NCBI GenBank assembly: GCA_024235095.1
Contig: JACKNC010000001.1
Span: 186,001 to 250,000 of the forward strand
Direction: 5' to 3'
Length of the DNA stretch: 64,000 bases
Source of the DNA: Gammaproteobacteria bacterium
Lineage (GTDB): Bacteria > Pseudomonadota > Gammaproteobacteria > Competibacterales > Competibacteraceae
Part shown: positions 7,487-15,758 of the stretch, one piece after another
Position numbering within the stretch: position 1 is the stretch's first letter
Layout of the letters: every line of letters starts with the position of its first letter
Notes under the pieces: model-generated
Seen by the model: only the letters and a program-made list of their open reading frames with translations
The model's database searches: none
Told to the model about the DNA's origin: nothing
Position numbers and translations under genes: made by a program

Positions 7487-10400
7487 ATGAACCGACGATT
7501 GATAGTCGCTGCCGTGACTTTCCTGTTGGGAATCGCTACCGCATGGCCTGCGCTAGCGGATAGTTATGGCCCTGTTCTCCGAGGACAAGACCTTTGGGAT
7601 ATCGCCCGGCGCGTTTATCCGAATGAGGATGTCAGCCGCGACCAGATCATGCTGGCCTTGCTCAAGGCCAATCCTCAAGCATTCGACATGCCTTGTAACG
7701 CCAACTCTCCTCTAAAAGTCGGCGTGATGTTACAAATCCCAAATTTAACGCAAGTCCAAGCGTTGAGCCGTGAACAGGCTAACCAAGAATTCGAGCGGCA
7801 ATTACGGGAATGGGAAAATCATCGGGTGTCGGGTGAGATGCTGGTCTGTCCGCCCGAAACCCAAACGGTAGCGGCTACGCCTGAACAAGCCACCGCTCCC
7901 GCTCCGGAAACCACAGCAACAGGAACCGCTCCCGCTCCGGAAACCACAGCAACAGGAACCGCTCCCGCTCCGGAAACCACATCGCCTGTGTCTAAACCGG
8001 CAGCATCGGCTGGAACGCCAGGCACCCCCGCCCAAACAGCGACTCCGACCGCGCCATCAAGTGGAGGGGCATCGAAACAACCCGCGACTCTCGTTCATTA
8101 TGAGGAATGGTTAGGCATTCCGATTCTGGCCCTGTTGTTGATCGGTATCATCGTCCGCAAATACCGCCGTCGTCCGGCCCCAATCGCTGCCTCGATCCCG
8201 GTTGCCACCGGCCCCGTCAAAGGCGCGGATGAGGATCGGATGACCGTGGAAGAAACGCTTGCCACATTCGGCGTCGACCGTGAGCGAGGCTTGAGCGCCG
8301 AAGAAGCTGCGAAACGCTTGCAGGCCAGTGGGCCAAATGCGCTGGAAGAAAAGCATGTCAGCCTGCTCCAGCGGATACTCCCTTATTTTTGGGGGCCAAT
8401 ACCGTGGATGATCGAAGCAGCGGCAGTGCTATCGTTGCTGACTCGTGATTGGAACGATTTTGCAGTGATCACCGCCCTGCTGGTGTTTAATGCGGTGATC
8501 GGTTTCCGTGAGGAAGCGAGCGCCGCCAATGCCCTGGCCGCGCTGAAGAACCAACTTGCTTTGAAAGCCCGTGTCTTGCGCGACGGTCGGTGGCGGGAGA
8601 TCGAGGCTCGCGAGCTGGTGCCGGGCGATGTGGTCCGCATTCGTTTGGGCGACATCATCCCCGCCGATGCTACGCTATTCGACGGTGAATACCTAAGCGT
8701 GGATCAGTCGGCGCTGACCGGCGAGTCCTTGCCGGTGAACAAGGAGTCCGGTGATGTGGTGTACTCGGGTGCAGTCGCCAAGCAAGGCGAAATGGTCGCG
8801 GTCGTCACCGCAACCGGCACCAACACCTTCTTTGGCCGCACCGCCAAGCTGGTGGAATCGGCGGGATCCAAGTCGCATTTGCAGGAATCTGTATTGCAGA
8901 TTGGCAACTTCTTGATCTTCTCGGCGCTGGCGTTGATTCTGGTGCTGGCGGAAGTTGAGCTGTACTGGGGAACCTCGTTCCTGCACCTGCTCAAGACAGC
9001 GTTGATCCTGCTGGTGGCGTCGATTCCGGTGGCGATGCCAGCGGTGCTGTCGGTCACTTTGGCGCTTGGGGCGCTTAAGCTCTCCAAACTCAAGGCGATC
9101 GTCTCGCGTATGGAAGCCATTGAAGAATTGGCCGGTGTCGATATTCTCTGCTCGGACAAGACCGGCACCTTGACCCAAAACAAGCTGACCCTGGGTGAAG
9201 CGCAACCGTTTGGAGTGACGACCCAAGAGCTGATTCTGGCCGGAGCCTTGGCGTCCAAGGCGGAGAACCACGACGCCATCGACTTGGCGGTCATCGGCGC
9301 CCTATCCAGTCCCGATGTGTTGACTGGGTATCGGCAAGTGCGTTTCGTACCGTTCGATCCAATCGGCAAGCGCACTGAAGCGACCGTTGAGGACGCGGAC
9401 GGCCACGCTTTCAAAGTAACCAAAGGCGCGCCACAGGTGGTGATGCAACTCTGTCATGCTGATCAAGAGACGCAAACCCAGGCTGATCAGTTGATCGATG
9501 CCTTCGCCGCCAAGGGGTTCCGCACGTTGGGCGTGGCGCGCGCCGATGAAAATGACCAATGGGCTTTTCTCGGCATTCTGCCGCTGTTCGATCCGCCGCG
9601 CGAGGATTCTGCAGCAACCATCGCCGAAGCCAACCGTTACGGTGTCGCAGTTAAAATGGTCACCGGTGACAACCTCGCCATTGCCCGTGAGATTTCCGGA
9701 CAACTGGGAATTGGCACGGATATCCGCGCAGCAGAAGCCTTGTTTGCCGGCGGCGTCGCGCATGGCGAATTGCCGGAGATCGCTGTGCATCGGATTGAGC
9801 AGACGGATGGTTTCGCCCAAGTCTTCCCAGAGCATAAATACGGTATTGTCAAGGCTCTGCAACAGGGTGGCCACATCGTGGCGATGACCGGCGATGGCGT
9901 TAACGACGCTCCTGCGCTCAAGCAGGCGGATGTCGGCATCGCGGTGTCTGGAGCTACGGACGCTGCTCGGGCCGCCGCCGCGCTGGTACTGACCGAACCG
10001 GGTTTGTCGGTGATCACTCACGCGATGGAAGAGTCACGGCGCATTTTTGAACGGATGACGAGCTACATCATTTACCGGATCGCCATGACCATCGACATCA
10101 TGCTGTTCGTGGTGCTGGCCAGCATCGTGTTTGGTTTCTTCCCACTCACTGCGATTATGCTGGTGGCGCTGGCCTTGCTCGATGACGTGCCGATCATGAC
10201 CATCGCCTACGACAACACCCTCCCCGATCCCCAGCCGGTGCGCTGGAACCCGGAACGCACATTCGCGGTGTCGATCGTGCTGGGTCTGCTGGCGGTCGCG
10301 CAGAGTTTCGGCCTCCTGGCTTTGGGCATGAATGTCCTGCATCTGGACGGCGCTCATTTGCAAACCATGCTATTTTTGCAGCTGCTGGTCGGTGGACATT

Positions 10401-10699
10401 TGCTGTTATTGTTAACCCGCACGCCGAAAGCCTTCTGGGCGCCTCCTTACCCATCCTGGCAGTTGCTGACAGCGGTAGTGGGGACGCAGATCCTAGGGGT
10501 GTTAATGTGCGGGTTTGGTTGGTTAGTGCCAGCGTTACCCTGGCATTTGATCGGCTGGGTCTGGGTGTACAATCTCGTCTGGATGATCGTGCAAGATGGC
10601 GTCAAATGGGTGACCTATCGGGTCATCAACCAGCGTGCGAATGGCGAAACCACGCGGCCCGGCTTTGGGCAACTGGTGACAGCGCTGGAAAACGGCTAA
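7487..10699 (+). CDS. P-type H+-ATPase (type III) with N-terminal periplasmic LysM/FimV-like domain
   Basis: A 1070-residue fusion. Residues 1-24 are a signal peptide. Residues about 26-90 (YGPVLRGQDLWDIARRVYP ... LQIPNLTQV) resemble the LysM-containing N-terminus of FimV, a peptidoglycan-binding unit. A Pro/Thr/Ala linker with an 11-residue repeat and a membrane helix (about 207-225) lead into a complete plasma-membrane proton-ATPase: TGES (about 411), PVAMPAV in the fourth core helix, the phosphorylated Asp557 in SDKTGTLT, GDGVNDAP (about 801), and LLDDVPIMTIA in the sixth helix. The signal peptide plus one helix puts the LysM part outside and the ATPase N-terminus in the cytoplasm, as required. 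Proton export would fit acid stress. AI-2E family permease follows 18 bases later. Confidence 0.9.
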   Translation: MNRRLIVAAVTFLLGIATAWPALADSYGPVLRGQDLWDIARRVYPNEDVSRDQIMLALLKANPQAFDMPCNANSPLKVGVMLQIPNLTQVQALSREQANQEFERQLREWENHRVSGEMLVCPPETQTVAATPEQATAPAPETTATGTAPAPETTATGTAPAPETTSPVSKPAASAGTPGTPAQTATPTAPSSGGASKQPATLVHYEEWLGIPILALLLIGIIVRKYRRRPAPIAASIPVATGPVKGADEDRMTVEETLATFGVDRERGLSAEEAAKRLQASGPNALEEKHVSLLQRILPYFWGPIPWMIEAAAVLSLLTRDWNDFAVITALLVFNAVIGFREEASAANALAALKNQLALKARVLRDGRWREIEARELVPGDVVRIRLGDIIPADATLFDGEYLSVDQSALTGESLPVNKESGDVVYSGAVAKQGEMVAVVTATGTNTFFGRTAKLVESAGSKSHLQESVLQIGNFLIFSALALILVLAEVELYWGTSFLHLLKTALILLVASIPVAMPAVLSVTLALGALKLSKLKAIVSRMEAIEELAGVDILCSDKTGTLTQNKLTLGEAQPFGVTTQELILAGALASKAENHDAIDLAVIGALSSPDVLTGYRQVRFVPFDPIGKRTEATVEDADGHAFKVTKGAPQVVMQLCHADQETQTQADQLIDAFAAKGFRTLGVARADENDQWAFLGILPLFDPPREDSAATIAEANRYGVAVKMVTGDNLAIAREISGQLGIGTDIRAAEALFAGGVAHGELPEIAVHRIEQTDGFAQVFPEHKYGIVKALQQGGHIVAMTGDGVNDAPALKQADVGIAVSGATDAARAAAALVLTEPGLSVITHAMEESRRIFERMTSYIIYRIAMTIDIMLFVVLASIVFGFFPLTAIMLVALALLDDVPIMTIAYDNTLPDPQPVRWNPERTFAVSIVLGLLAVAQSFGLLALGMNVLHLDGAHLQTMLFLQLLVGGHLLLLLTRTPKAFWAPPYPSWQLLTAVVGTQILGVLMCGFGWLVPALPWHLIGWVWVYNLVWMIVQDGVKWVTYRVINQRANGETTRPGFGQLVTALENG
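7895..7981 (+). repeat. 33-bp tandem repeat, about 2.6 units, in the linker of the ATPase fusion
   Basis: Units at 7895-7927, 7928-7960 and 7961-7981 (partial) are identical at the DNA level and encode APAPETTATGT. Copy number could vary between strains by slippage without breaking the frame, changing the length of the linker between the LysM domain and the membrane. Confidence 0.9.
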
Positions 10700-10717
10700 C
10701 TTCGGAGGACCGAGGCT

Positions 10718-11776
10718 TTGGAATCCGCCGCCCTGGAGGCGCCACGCAACAAATCGAAAGACCCGCCCGGTTTTACCTGGGCGGCGCTGGCCTCCACACT
10801 GGCGTGGATTGCAGCTCTGTGGCTAATCGTGCTGGCGTTGCATTTGACGCCAGCATTGTTCGCCGCTCTTGTGACCTACGGCGGCACTCGCGCGCTTGCT
10901 CGTCTGCTGGAGCGTTGGCGCCCTGGACTGCGCTACGCGCAAGCTTGGGGCCTGGCGCTGCTATTGTTAATGATCGGTATCGTCGGCTCAGTGCTTGTCG
11001 GATATGCGGTGGATACAGCGGAGACGGGGGGCTATGCTGGGTTGCTGCACGAGATGGCTCATGCCTTGGAGCGGCTGCGCCAGGACTTGCCGTCTTGGCT
11101 GGCGGCGCACCTGCCGACCTCGCTGGAAGCGTTGCATAGGGTGGCAGTGGTGTGGCTGCATGACCATGCAGCGCAGCTCCAGCTTTGGGGTGGGGATGCC
11201 CTGCGCGGCGTCGGCTATGTGTTGATCGGTGCAACGACCGGCGGGTTGATGGCGTTACAGTTACCCGTGAACCCGACTGGGATGCTTCCGCAATCCCCTA
11301 CTGCCGCCATGCGCCGAGAATTCGATGGATTAGTGCGGAGCTTCACGGCTGTGGTGTTTGCGCAACTACGCATCGCCATCCTTAACACCGCACTGACCGC
11401 TCTCTATCTGTTAGGCGTGCTGCCATTGTTGGGGATGCCGCTGCCGTTACCGGGGACGCTGCTAACGCTCACCTTCACCGCCGGCCTGCTGCCAGTCGTC
11501 GGCAATCTGATCTCCAACACCGTCATCATGATCGTCAGCCTACGCTATTCGGCGCTGGGCGCCGCGCTATCACTGGCTTGGCTGGTAGCGATCCACAAAC
11601 TGGAGTATTTCCTGAACGCCCACATCATCGGTCACCGCATCCGTGCCCGCACGTGGGAGCTATTGATCGCGATGCTGGCGCTTCAGGCCATGTTTGGCCT
11701 GGGTGGCCTGATTGGAGCGCCGGTGTTGTACGCCCAAATCAAACAAGCATTGCACGAGCGCGGCTGGCTTGACTGA
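10718..11776 (+). CDS. AI-2E family transporter (PerM-like permease)
   Basis: A 352-residue membrane protein with about eight hydrophobic segments arranged as in the AI-2E/PerM family: two N-terminal helix pairs, a central soluble part (about 105-160), and a C-terminal group containing LTLTFTAGLLPVVGNLISNT. The family includes the quorum-signal exporter TqsA and sodium/proton antiporter-like members, so the substrate cannot be assigned. The start is a TTG with GGAGGA 8 bases upstream; the gene follows the proton-ATPase gene after 18 bases and is probably co-transcribed with it. An antiporter role beside a proton pump would be sensible but is inference. Confidence 0.75.
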   Translation: MESAALEAPRNKSKDPPGFTWAALASTLAWIAALWLIVLALHLTPALFAALVTYGGTRALARLLERWRPGLRYAQAWGLALLLLMIGIVGSVLVGYAVDTAETGGYAGLLHEMAHALERLRQDLPSWLAAHLPTSLEALHRVAVVWLHDHAAQLQLWGGDALRGVGYVLIGATTGGLMALQLPVNPTGMLPQSPTAAMRREFDGLVRSFTAVVFAQLRIAILNTALTALYLLGVLPLLGMPLPLPGTLLTLTFTAGLLPVVGNLISNTVIMIVSLRYSALGAALSLAWLVAIHKLEYFLNAHIIGHRIRARTWELLIAMLALQAMFGLGGLIGAPVLYAQIKQALHERGWLD

Positions 11777-11817
11777 TCGGGCGTGCTTAAAACCAAACTT
11801 AAATTAAGGAGACCGTT

Positions 11818-12423
11818 ATGCCCGAATTCGAATCGACTTTGGAATTGACGCCAGTCGAACCCAAACGCAACCTGTGGCGGTTGTTGCTTCGCCCCAGAGA
11901 CATCGGTTTTTATTTGATGATTGTGCTGTCTTGGATCGGTATTATCTACAGCACATCCAGTTTGGAAGGGAGTCGTTGGTACTGGCATTGGCTTATTCCA
12001 GGGTTCGGCGTGATTTGCATTTTTACCCACTGGAACAAAACTGAGAAAACCTTTAAAGCCCGAGCATTGCTGGTCTTGCATGAGACTCTGTACTGGGGCG
12101 GGGTATTGGGCCTGACGTATTTGATCTATGCAGTATCCTCGCCCGCTAACGGCTGGATCGATCTGTTCGATATACGGCAGTTAAGCTTTCTCGTCGCCTT
12201 TATCCTGGCGACAAGCACCTATCTGGCTGGCCTTAATCGCGATTGGCGGCTGTGCGTGGTCGCTGCTTTTATTCTGACCGGTGGATTGGCCAACGTGGCT
12301 TTTTCCAACATGGCGCCAACGTTAATATGGGGCAGTTTCGCTGTTATCGTAACTTACATCGTTTGGGCTTGGTTGCATAGCATTTGGCGGAGCAGAAAAA
12401 CTCTTCCAACAGACGAAATTTGA
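11818..12423 (+). CDS. Hypothetical six-to-seven-helix membrane protein
   Basis: A 201-residue protein with an N-terminal cytoplasmic segment (about 25 residues, with an Arg-rich stretch) and about six hydrophobic segments (starting near residues 31, 55, 83, 120, 142 and 163). The family is not recognised. It has a good AAGGAG site before its ATG and lies 41 bases after the AI-2E family gene, so it is likely the last gene of the ATPase operon. The hairpin-free IS110 flank follows. Confidence 0.65.
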   Translation: MPEFESTLELTPVEPKRNLWRLLLRPRDIGFYLMIVLSWIGIIYSTSSLEGSRWYWHWLIPGFGVICIFTHWNKTEKTFKARALLVLHETLYWGGVLGLTYLIYAVSSPANGWIDLFDIRQLSFLVAFILATSTYLAGLNRDWRLCVVAAFILTGGLANVAFSNMAPTLIWGSFAVIVTYIVWAWLHSIWRSRKTLPTDEI

Positions 12424-12708
12424 AAGAATACGATCTGAACGGGGGTCACTGGGATTCTGACGGATTCTTTATATCACCTCGCAACCTGCATAAGCTGGCA
12501 TTCTGAACCACCCCGGCGCTTCGCGCTACCCCTTGTATGTTTGGAATTTAGTAAAGTATCCCGAAACGTGGTAGCGCGATCCCCCTCTGGGACTCACGAT
12601 CCCGTTAAGGAGCTTGACGCGCCGCGTTCCGGTTTTTGTGAACCTCAAGCCCGAACAGTTGATGGGCTTTAAAGCCGTATCGTGCAAGGTGGGGATAAGG
12701 AACACACG
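12424..12708 (+). other. Non-coding left flank of the IS110 element, candidate bridge RNA region
   Basis: 285 bases without a convincing gene between the membrane protein and the IS110 recombinase. It holds several short complementary stretches (for example GGTAGCGCGA near 12570 against the CGCTACC near 12525) and ends in a purine-rich ribosome site. In the IS110 group the sequence upstream of the recombinase gene is transcribed as the structured bridge RNA that selects donor and target. Ends of the element cannot be fixed from one copy. Confidence 0.35.
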
Positions 12709-13773
12709 ATGATCAAGAACTCATTGACCGTTGCCGTTGAACAAGCCCTCCATCCACAAGCGCACCGGGCCGAAATCGGCGCGGCGATCCCGTCCGCCGG
12801 TTCTCTGCCAGCGCCGACCGACGCACTGCCGGCGGAATGTTGGGTGGGGATTGATGTGGCCAAAGCCCATCTGGATGTGGCGATCTGGCCCACCCAGGAA
12901 CGGTGGCGCGTACCCCGCGATGAAGCGGGTTTGGCGGCATTGATCGCCTGGCTGCAACCCCAGACACCGCGGCTGATCGTCCTGGAAGCCACGGGTGGCT
13001 TGGAAACCCTGGTCGCCGGGATGTTGATCGAGGCGCAGTTCCCGACGGCGGTGATCAATCCACGCCAAGCGCGGGACTTTGCTAAAGCCTTGGGGGTTCT
13101 GGCCAAGACGGACGCCTTGGATGCCTTGGCGCTGGCCCGGTTTGGCCAGTGCATTCAGCCCCAACCCCGTCCCTGGAAAGACGAAGAGACCCAGGCGCTG
13201 ACGGTGCTCCTCCAGCGCCGGCGGCAACTGATCACGATGCTCACTGCCGAGAAGAACCGCTTGGGCAGCGCCCATCGTCAGGTGCAGGCGGATATCCGCA
13301 CGACGATTGCCTGGCTGGAACAACGCCTCAAGGCCCTCGATGACGACCTTCAGGGCCGACTGCGGGCCAGCCCCGTCTGGCGCGAGCAAGACGCGCTGTT
13401 GCGGAGCGTTCCCGGGATCGGCCCGGTGACGACGGTGACGTTGCTGGCAGCGTTGCCGGAACTGGGCACGTTGGCTCGCCGCGAAATCAGCGCCTTGGTC
13501 GGGGTCTGCCCGTTGAACCGGGATTCGGGTCAGTATCGAGGACACCGGTCGATTTTCGGCGGGCGGGCGGTGGTTCGCACGGCGCTGTATATGGCGACGG
13601 TCACGGCCAGCCGCTGCAATCCCGTGATCAAAGCGTTCTACGCACGGTTGCGGGCTACCGGCAAACCGGCCAAGGTCGCGCTGACCGCCTGTATGCGTAA
13701 ATTGTTGACCATCCTGAACGCGATGCTTAAGGCCAAAACCCCCTGGCAGCCTCCAGAGGAGTGCAGGGCCTGA
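12709..13773 (+). CDS. IS110-family recombinase (transposase)
   Basis: 354 residues from the ATG at 12709, which has GATAAGG 8 bases upstream (an in-frame GTG lies at 12682). The N-terminal RuvC-like DEDD domain is complete: the Asp in VGIDVAKAHLDVAIW, the Glu in VLEATGG, and the two Asp in AKTDALDALALARF. The C-terminal part has the Transposase_20 region SVPGIGPVTTVTLLAAL and GHRSIFGGRAVVRTALYMAT, which holds the catalytic serine area. No frameshift is visible, so the element may be active. Transcription is directed away from the candidate bridge RNA side, as in the IS110 subgroup. Confidence 0.92.
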   Translation: MIKNSLTVAVEQALHPQAHRAEIGAAIPSAGSLPAPTDALPAECWVGIDVAKAHLDVAIWPTQERWRVPRDEAGLAALIAWLQPQTPRLIVLEATGGLETLVAGMLIEAQFPTAVINPRQARDFAKALGVLAKTDALDALALARFGQCIQPQPRPWKDEETQALTVLLQRRRQLITMLTAEKNRLGSAHRQVQADIRTTIAWLEQRLKALDDDLQGRLRASPVWREQDALLRSVPGIGPVTTVTLLAALPELGTLARREISALVGVCPLNRDSGQYRGHRSIFGGRAVVRTALYMATVTASRCNPVIKAFYARLRATGKPAKVALTACMRKLLTILNAMLKAKTPWQPPEECRA

Positions 13774-13867
13774 AGTTTTCAACACAGTTGCTCCTTATTC
13801 AAGGAGGGGAATTCCGTAGTGTGAGGCGAGGCTATCAGCGAGCAAGACTATTAAAAAACCTCTTCCG

Positions 13868-14437
13868 CTAACGGGCTGAAGATGCAGCGGTAATATCGCC
13901 CGATCGCACGGCCCATGCGTAGCTTTTGTAAACCCGACGGTCCAAATACTGGTACCCACTGCTGGCGAGGAAGTACCACGCGAAAAGGGCAATTGGCTCG
14001 TACCTAGTGCCTAACCAATAGGCATCGTCTTGGATGTGGGTGAATAAAGCTAAATTAGCAGTATGTGTTCCTTTTGAAATAAGGTTGCCAGCCGTCGCAC
14101 CCAAGTTTTTGTAAAACATATAACCCATTTCACTGTCCGTGCAGTTGTAGCCGCTACACGGTCCCGTATGATCGCGGTTCAACGCGGTTGGCAACCGCCA
14201 GTCGTCATAGCCGCCATAGACCAACTGATCCGCCCACGCCATTGCCTCATCCCAAGTCATCCTTCCGTCGGTATCGTAACCACTGGTCTGGGCATAATTG
14301 GCGTCTTGCAACCAGGTGATATTCAATACCGTGTCGTAAATCAGTCCACCCCCACGGTCGACCAGCTCGGCGCTCGCTACGCCGGAGATCCCCAGAAGAA
14401 CTGCAAACGCCAACGCCGATAACGATGGATGGTTCAT
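13868..14437 (-). CDS. Secreted DUF1566 (Lcl-like) protein
   Basis: 189 residues with a clear signal peptide ending GVASA (about residue 23). The mature part begins ELVDRGGGLIYDTVLNITWLQDA and contains the DWRLPTA motif, both characteristic of DUF1566 domains, which have a C-type-lectin-like fold and occur in secreted adhesin-type proteins. Many relatives carry a C-terminal PEP-CTERM sorting signal; this one ends DITAASSAR and has none, so it may be simply secreted or truncated. It stands alone between the IS110 element and the decayed duplicate region. Confidence 0.7.
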   Translation of the reverse strand: MNHPSLSALAFAVLLGISGVASAELVDRGGGLIYDTVLNITWLQDANYAQTSGYDTDGRMTWDEAMAWADQLVYGGYDDWRLPTALNRDHTGPCSGYNCTDSEMGYMFYKNLGATAGNLISKGTHTANLALFTHIQDDAYWLGTRYEPIALFAWYFLASSGYQYLDRRVYKSYAWAVRSGDITAASSAR

Positions 14438-14697
14438 GGCTTTGTTCCCTCATTTGTAGGTCAAGGGTTGTAAGTCGCTTTTATTGAGGCGCTCCAGTTG
14501 CCGGATTTTGCCCAAGTCGCCGACGGCATCCGGTTGACCCCGTATGAATCGAGCATTTCCTCAATGCCGACATTCAGCGGCGCAAAACCATTTTCGGCGA
14601 GTATGTGTTGCGGCGCGTGCGATGGCCCCGGACACCAATTCGTCGTAATCGTAAATGGCGAGGACGACGCCTCACGTGGCAGGCGGCTTCGTAGTAA

Positions 14698-14823
14698 TCC
14701 ACGAGTACGATGAAGGTCAAGGCGCGTGCGGCGGCGGACCAACACCGCGTCGGAAGTCCTTGGCGGATTCAGACAGGGACGAAAGCTCCGATGGCGGCGC
14801 GGCGGTTTTTTTAAATCGTTCAT
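14698..14823 (-). pseudogene. Remnant of an emrA N-terminal coding region
   Basis: Aligns to 4128-4253, the first ~42 codons of emrA, including the ATG (14821-14823) and the GAAGGTCAAGGCG segment, but with many substitutions and indels that shift the frame. The homology continues upstream of the start codon through the emrA promoter region. It stops abruptly at about 14698. Confidence 0.75.
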
Positions 14824-15049
14824 GCAACATCCGAAAGAGAGTCAGATTGTAAATGATATCCAATGCCAATGCAGGGTCCACAATGACAATTCGCACTTTG
14901 AAAGAGACACATTATCTTGAATGATCTTTCATCATTCCACTCAGACTCGAAACGATGTGACCACAGGATAACTCTTGCCACTGTTGACGACGGCGATGCC
15001 CTCCTAAAGTGGATTCAATAGCGGTCGTTCGGCACTGCCGAACAGAACG
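14824..15049. repeat. Second copy of the emrA upstream / stress-gene leader region, without the IS
   Basis: Collinear with 4254-4345 plus 6009-6150. At the point where the first copy carries the IS, this copy reads GACACATTATCTTGAATG (14906-14923) and is uninterrupted. It includes the perfect palindrome 15027-15043 that matches the operator-like repeat at 6124-6140. Confidence 0.8.
15027..15043. promoter_or_regulatory. Perfect palindrome in the decayed copy, counterpart of the operator-like repeat at 6124
   Basis: GTTCGGCA, one central C, TGCCGAAC. The perfect symmetry in this non-functional copy against the imperfect one in the working copy suggests the ancestral site was a full dyad. Confidence 0.4.
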
Positions 15050-15190
15050 ATTATGAAGCCAATATGGCGCTGAAGAAAGCGGAAGACAGTTGGGTTATCG
15101 ATTCACAAGGCTTTGTCGATGATCTGGAAAAATTGCCGGAGTCAGGCAAACAGTCGGCTGACGCCGCCTCGTCGAGCCAGCCAGCAAAGA
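15050..15190 (+). pseudogene. 3' remnant of yfdX
   Basis: About 135 bases matching 7257-7391 at roughly 92 percent identity by eye, encoding the YfdX tail from YEANLALKKAED to near its stop. It is joined directly to the leader copy: about 1.1 kb corresponding to 6151-7257 (the DUF1269-like gene and most of yfdX) is missing. There is no start codon or ribosome site in the right place. Confidence 0.8.
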
Positions 15191-15758
15191 ATAACGCTCT
15201 ACCTGGGGTTCTTTCAGTTTGTGCATAACATCCGCTTTTGAGGCAAAGGCTTGCTCAGCCCTCCTGTTGAAGAACTCCCGGTGGCCTAACCTAGCGAACT
15301 GCTGAAATCCATATTGAGTCAATTTTATATCTGAATGAACGATTTGGTGATAAAAATTTACATGTATCCCGAGCAGACCCAGATAGAACAGCGAATTTCA
15401 GTAGTGATTCACTCTAAAACTTGATAATTAACCTATTTATGATAATAATGGTTTGGGGACAGTGAAACGAAAAACTGAGTTAAGACGCCTGCTACGGTGA
15501 AGGAGATACGATATCTGGAAGAAAAACATGTGCCTATCCGTACAACATGATTACATAAATCTATTCTGTCACCTCAGGATGATCGTGTAAACGATCATTT
15601 GTGCACCTGGTTCGGCAGCGAAGGACACTACAACCTGACGTGTGACGTACTCCCCGACAAACGGGAACTACGTCAATGCTATCTGCGCTGCTTAAGCTGA
15701 TCATGAATCAGCTGACTCTACAGAGTCCTCGAAGAACTCAAAAATTGAGGAGAGAAGC

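Larger units (their letters stand above)
14438..15758. other. Gene-free stretch made largely of decayed duplicated DNA
   Basis: 1.3 kb without a credible intact gene. 14698-15190 is a degenerate copy of emrA start, its upstream region and the 3' end of yfdX (listed separately). 14461-14697 encodes in the minus frame an unrecognised fragment fused to the emrA remnant. 15200-15560 is AT-rich with nothing recognisable. 15579-15598 is a short hairpin (ATGATCG / CGATCAT, 6-base loop), inside a short open frame ending CYLRCLS before a stop near 15700. The chemoreceptor ribosome site closes the region. Confidence 0.6.

Noticed and set aside
7895..7981. Short regular repeat considered as a CRISPR-like array
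   Set aside because: Units are directly adjacent without spacers and lie in frame within a coding linker.
8704..10021. Long open frames on the minus strand inside the ATPase gene (up to 239 codons)
   Set aside because: Shadows of a strongly biased GC-rich gene; low-complexity translations without motifs or ribosome sites.
12721..13785. 354-codon minus-strand frame across the IS110 recombinase
   Set aside because: Antisense shadow of the recombinase, whose DEDD residues are all on the plus strand.
14461..14823. 120-codon minus-strand frame starting at the emrA-like ATG
   Set aside because: The N-terminal part is a degenerate emrA start and the rest is unrelated sequence, so it is a chance fusion in decayed DNA.
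15095..15322. 75-codon minus-strand frame in the decayed region
   Set aside because: It runs antisense through the yfdX remnant and has no ribosome site or known motif.
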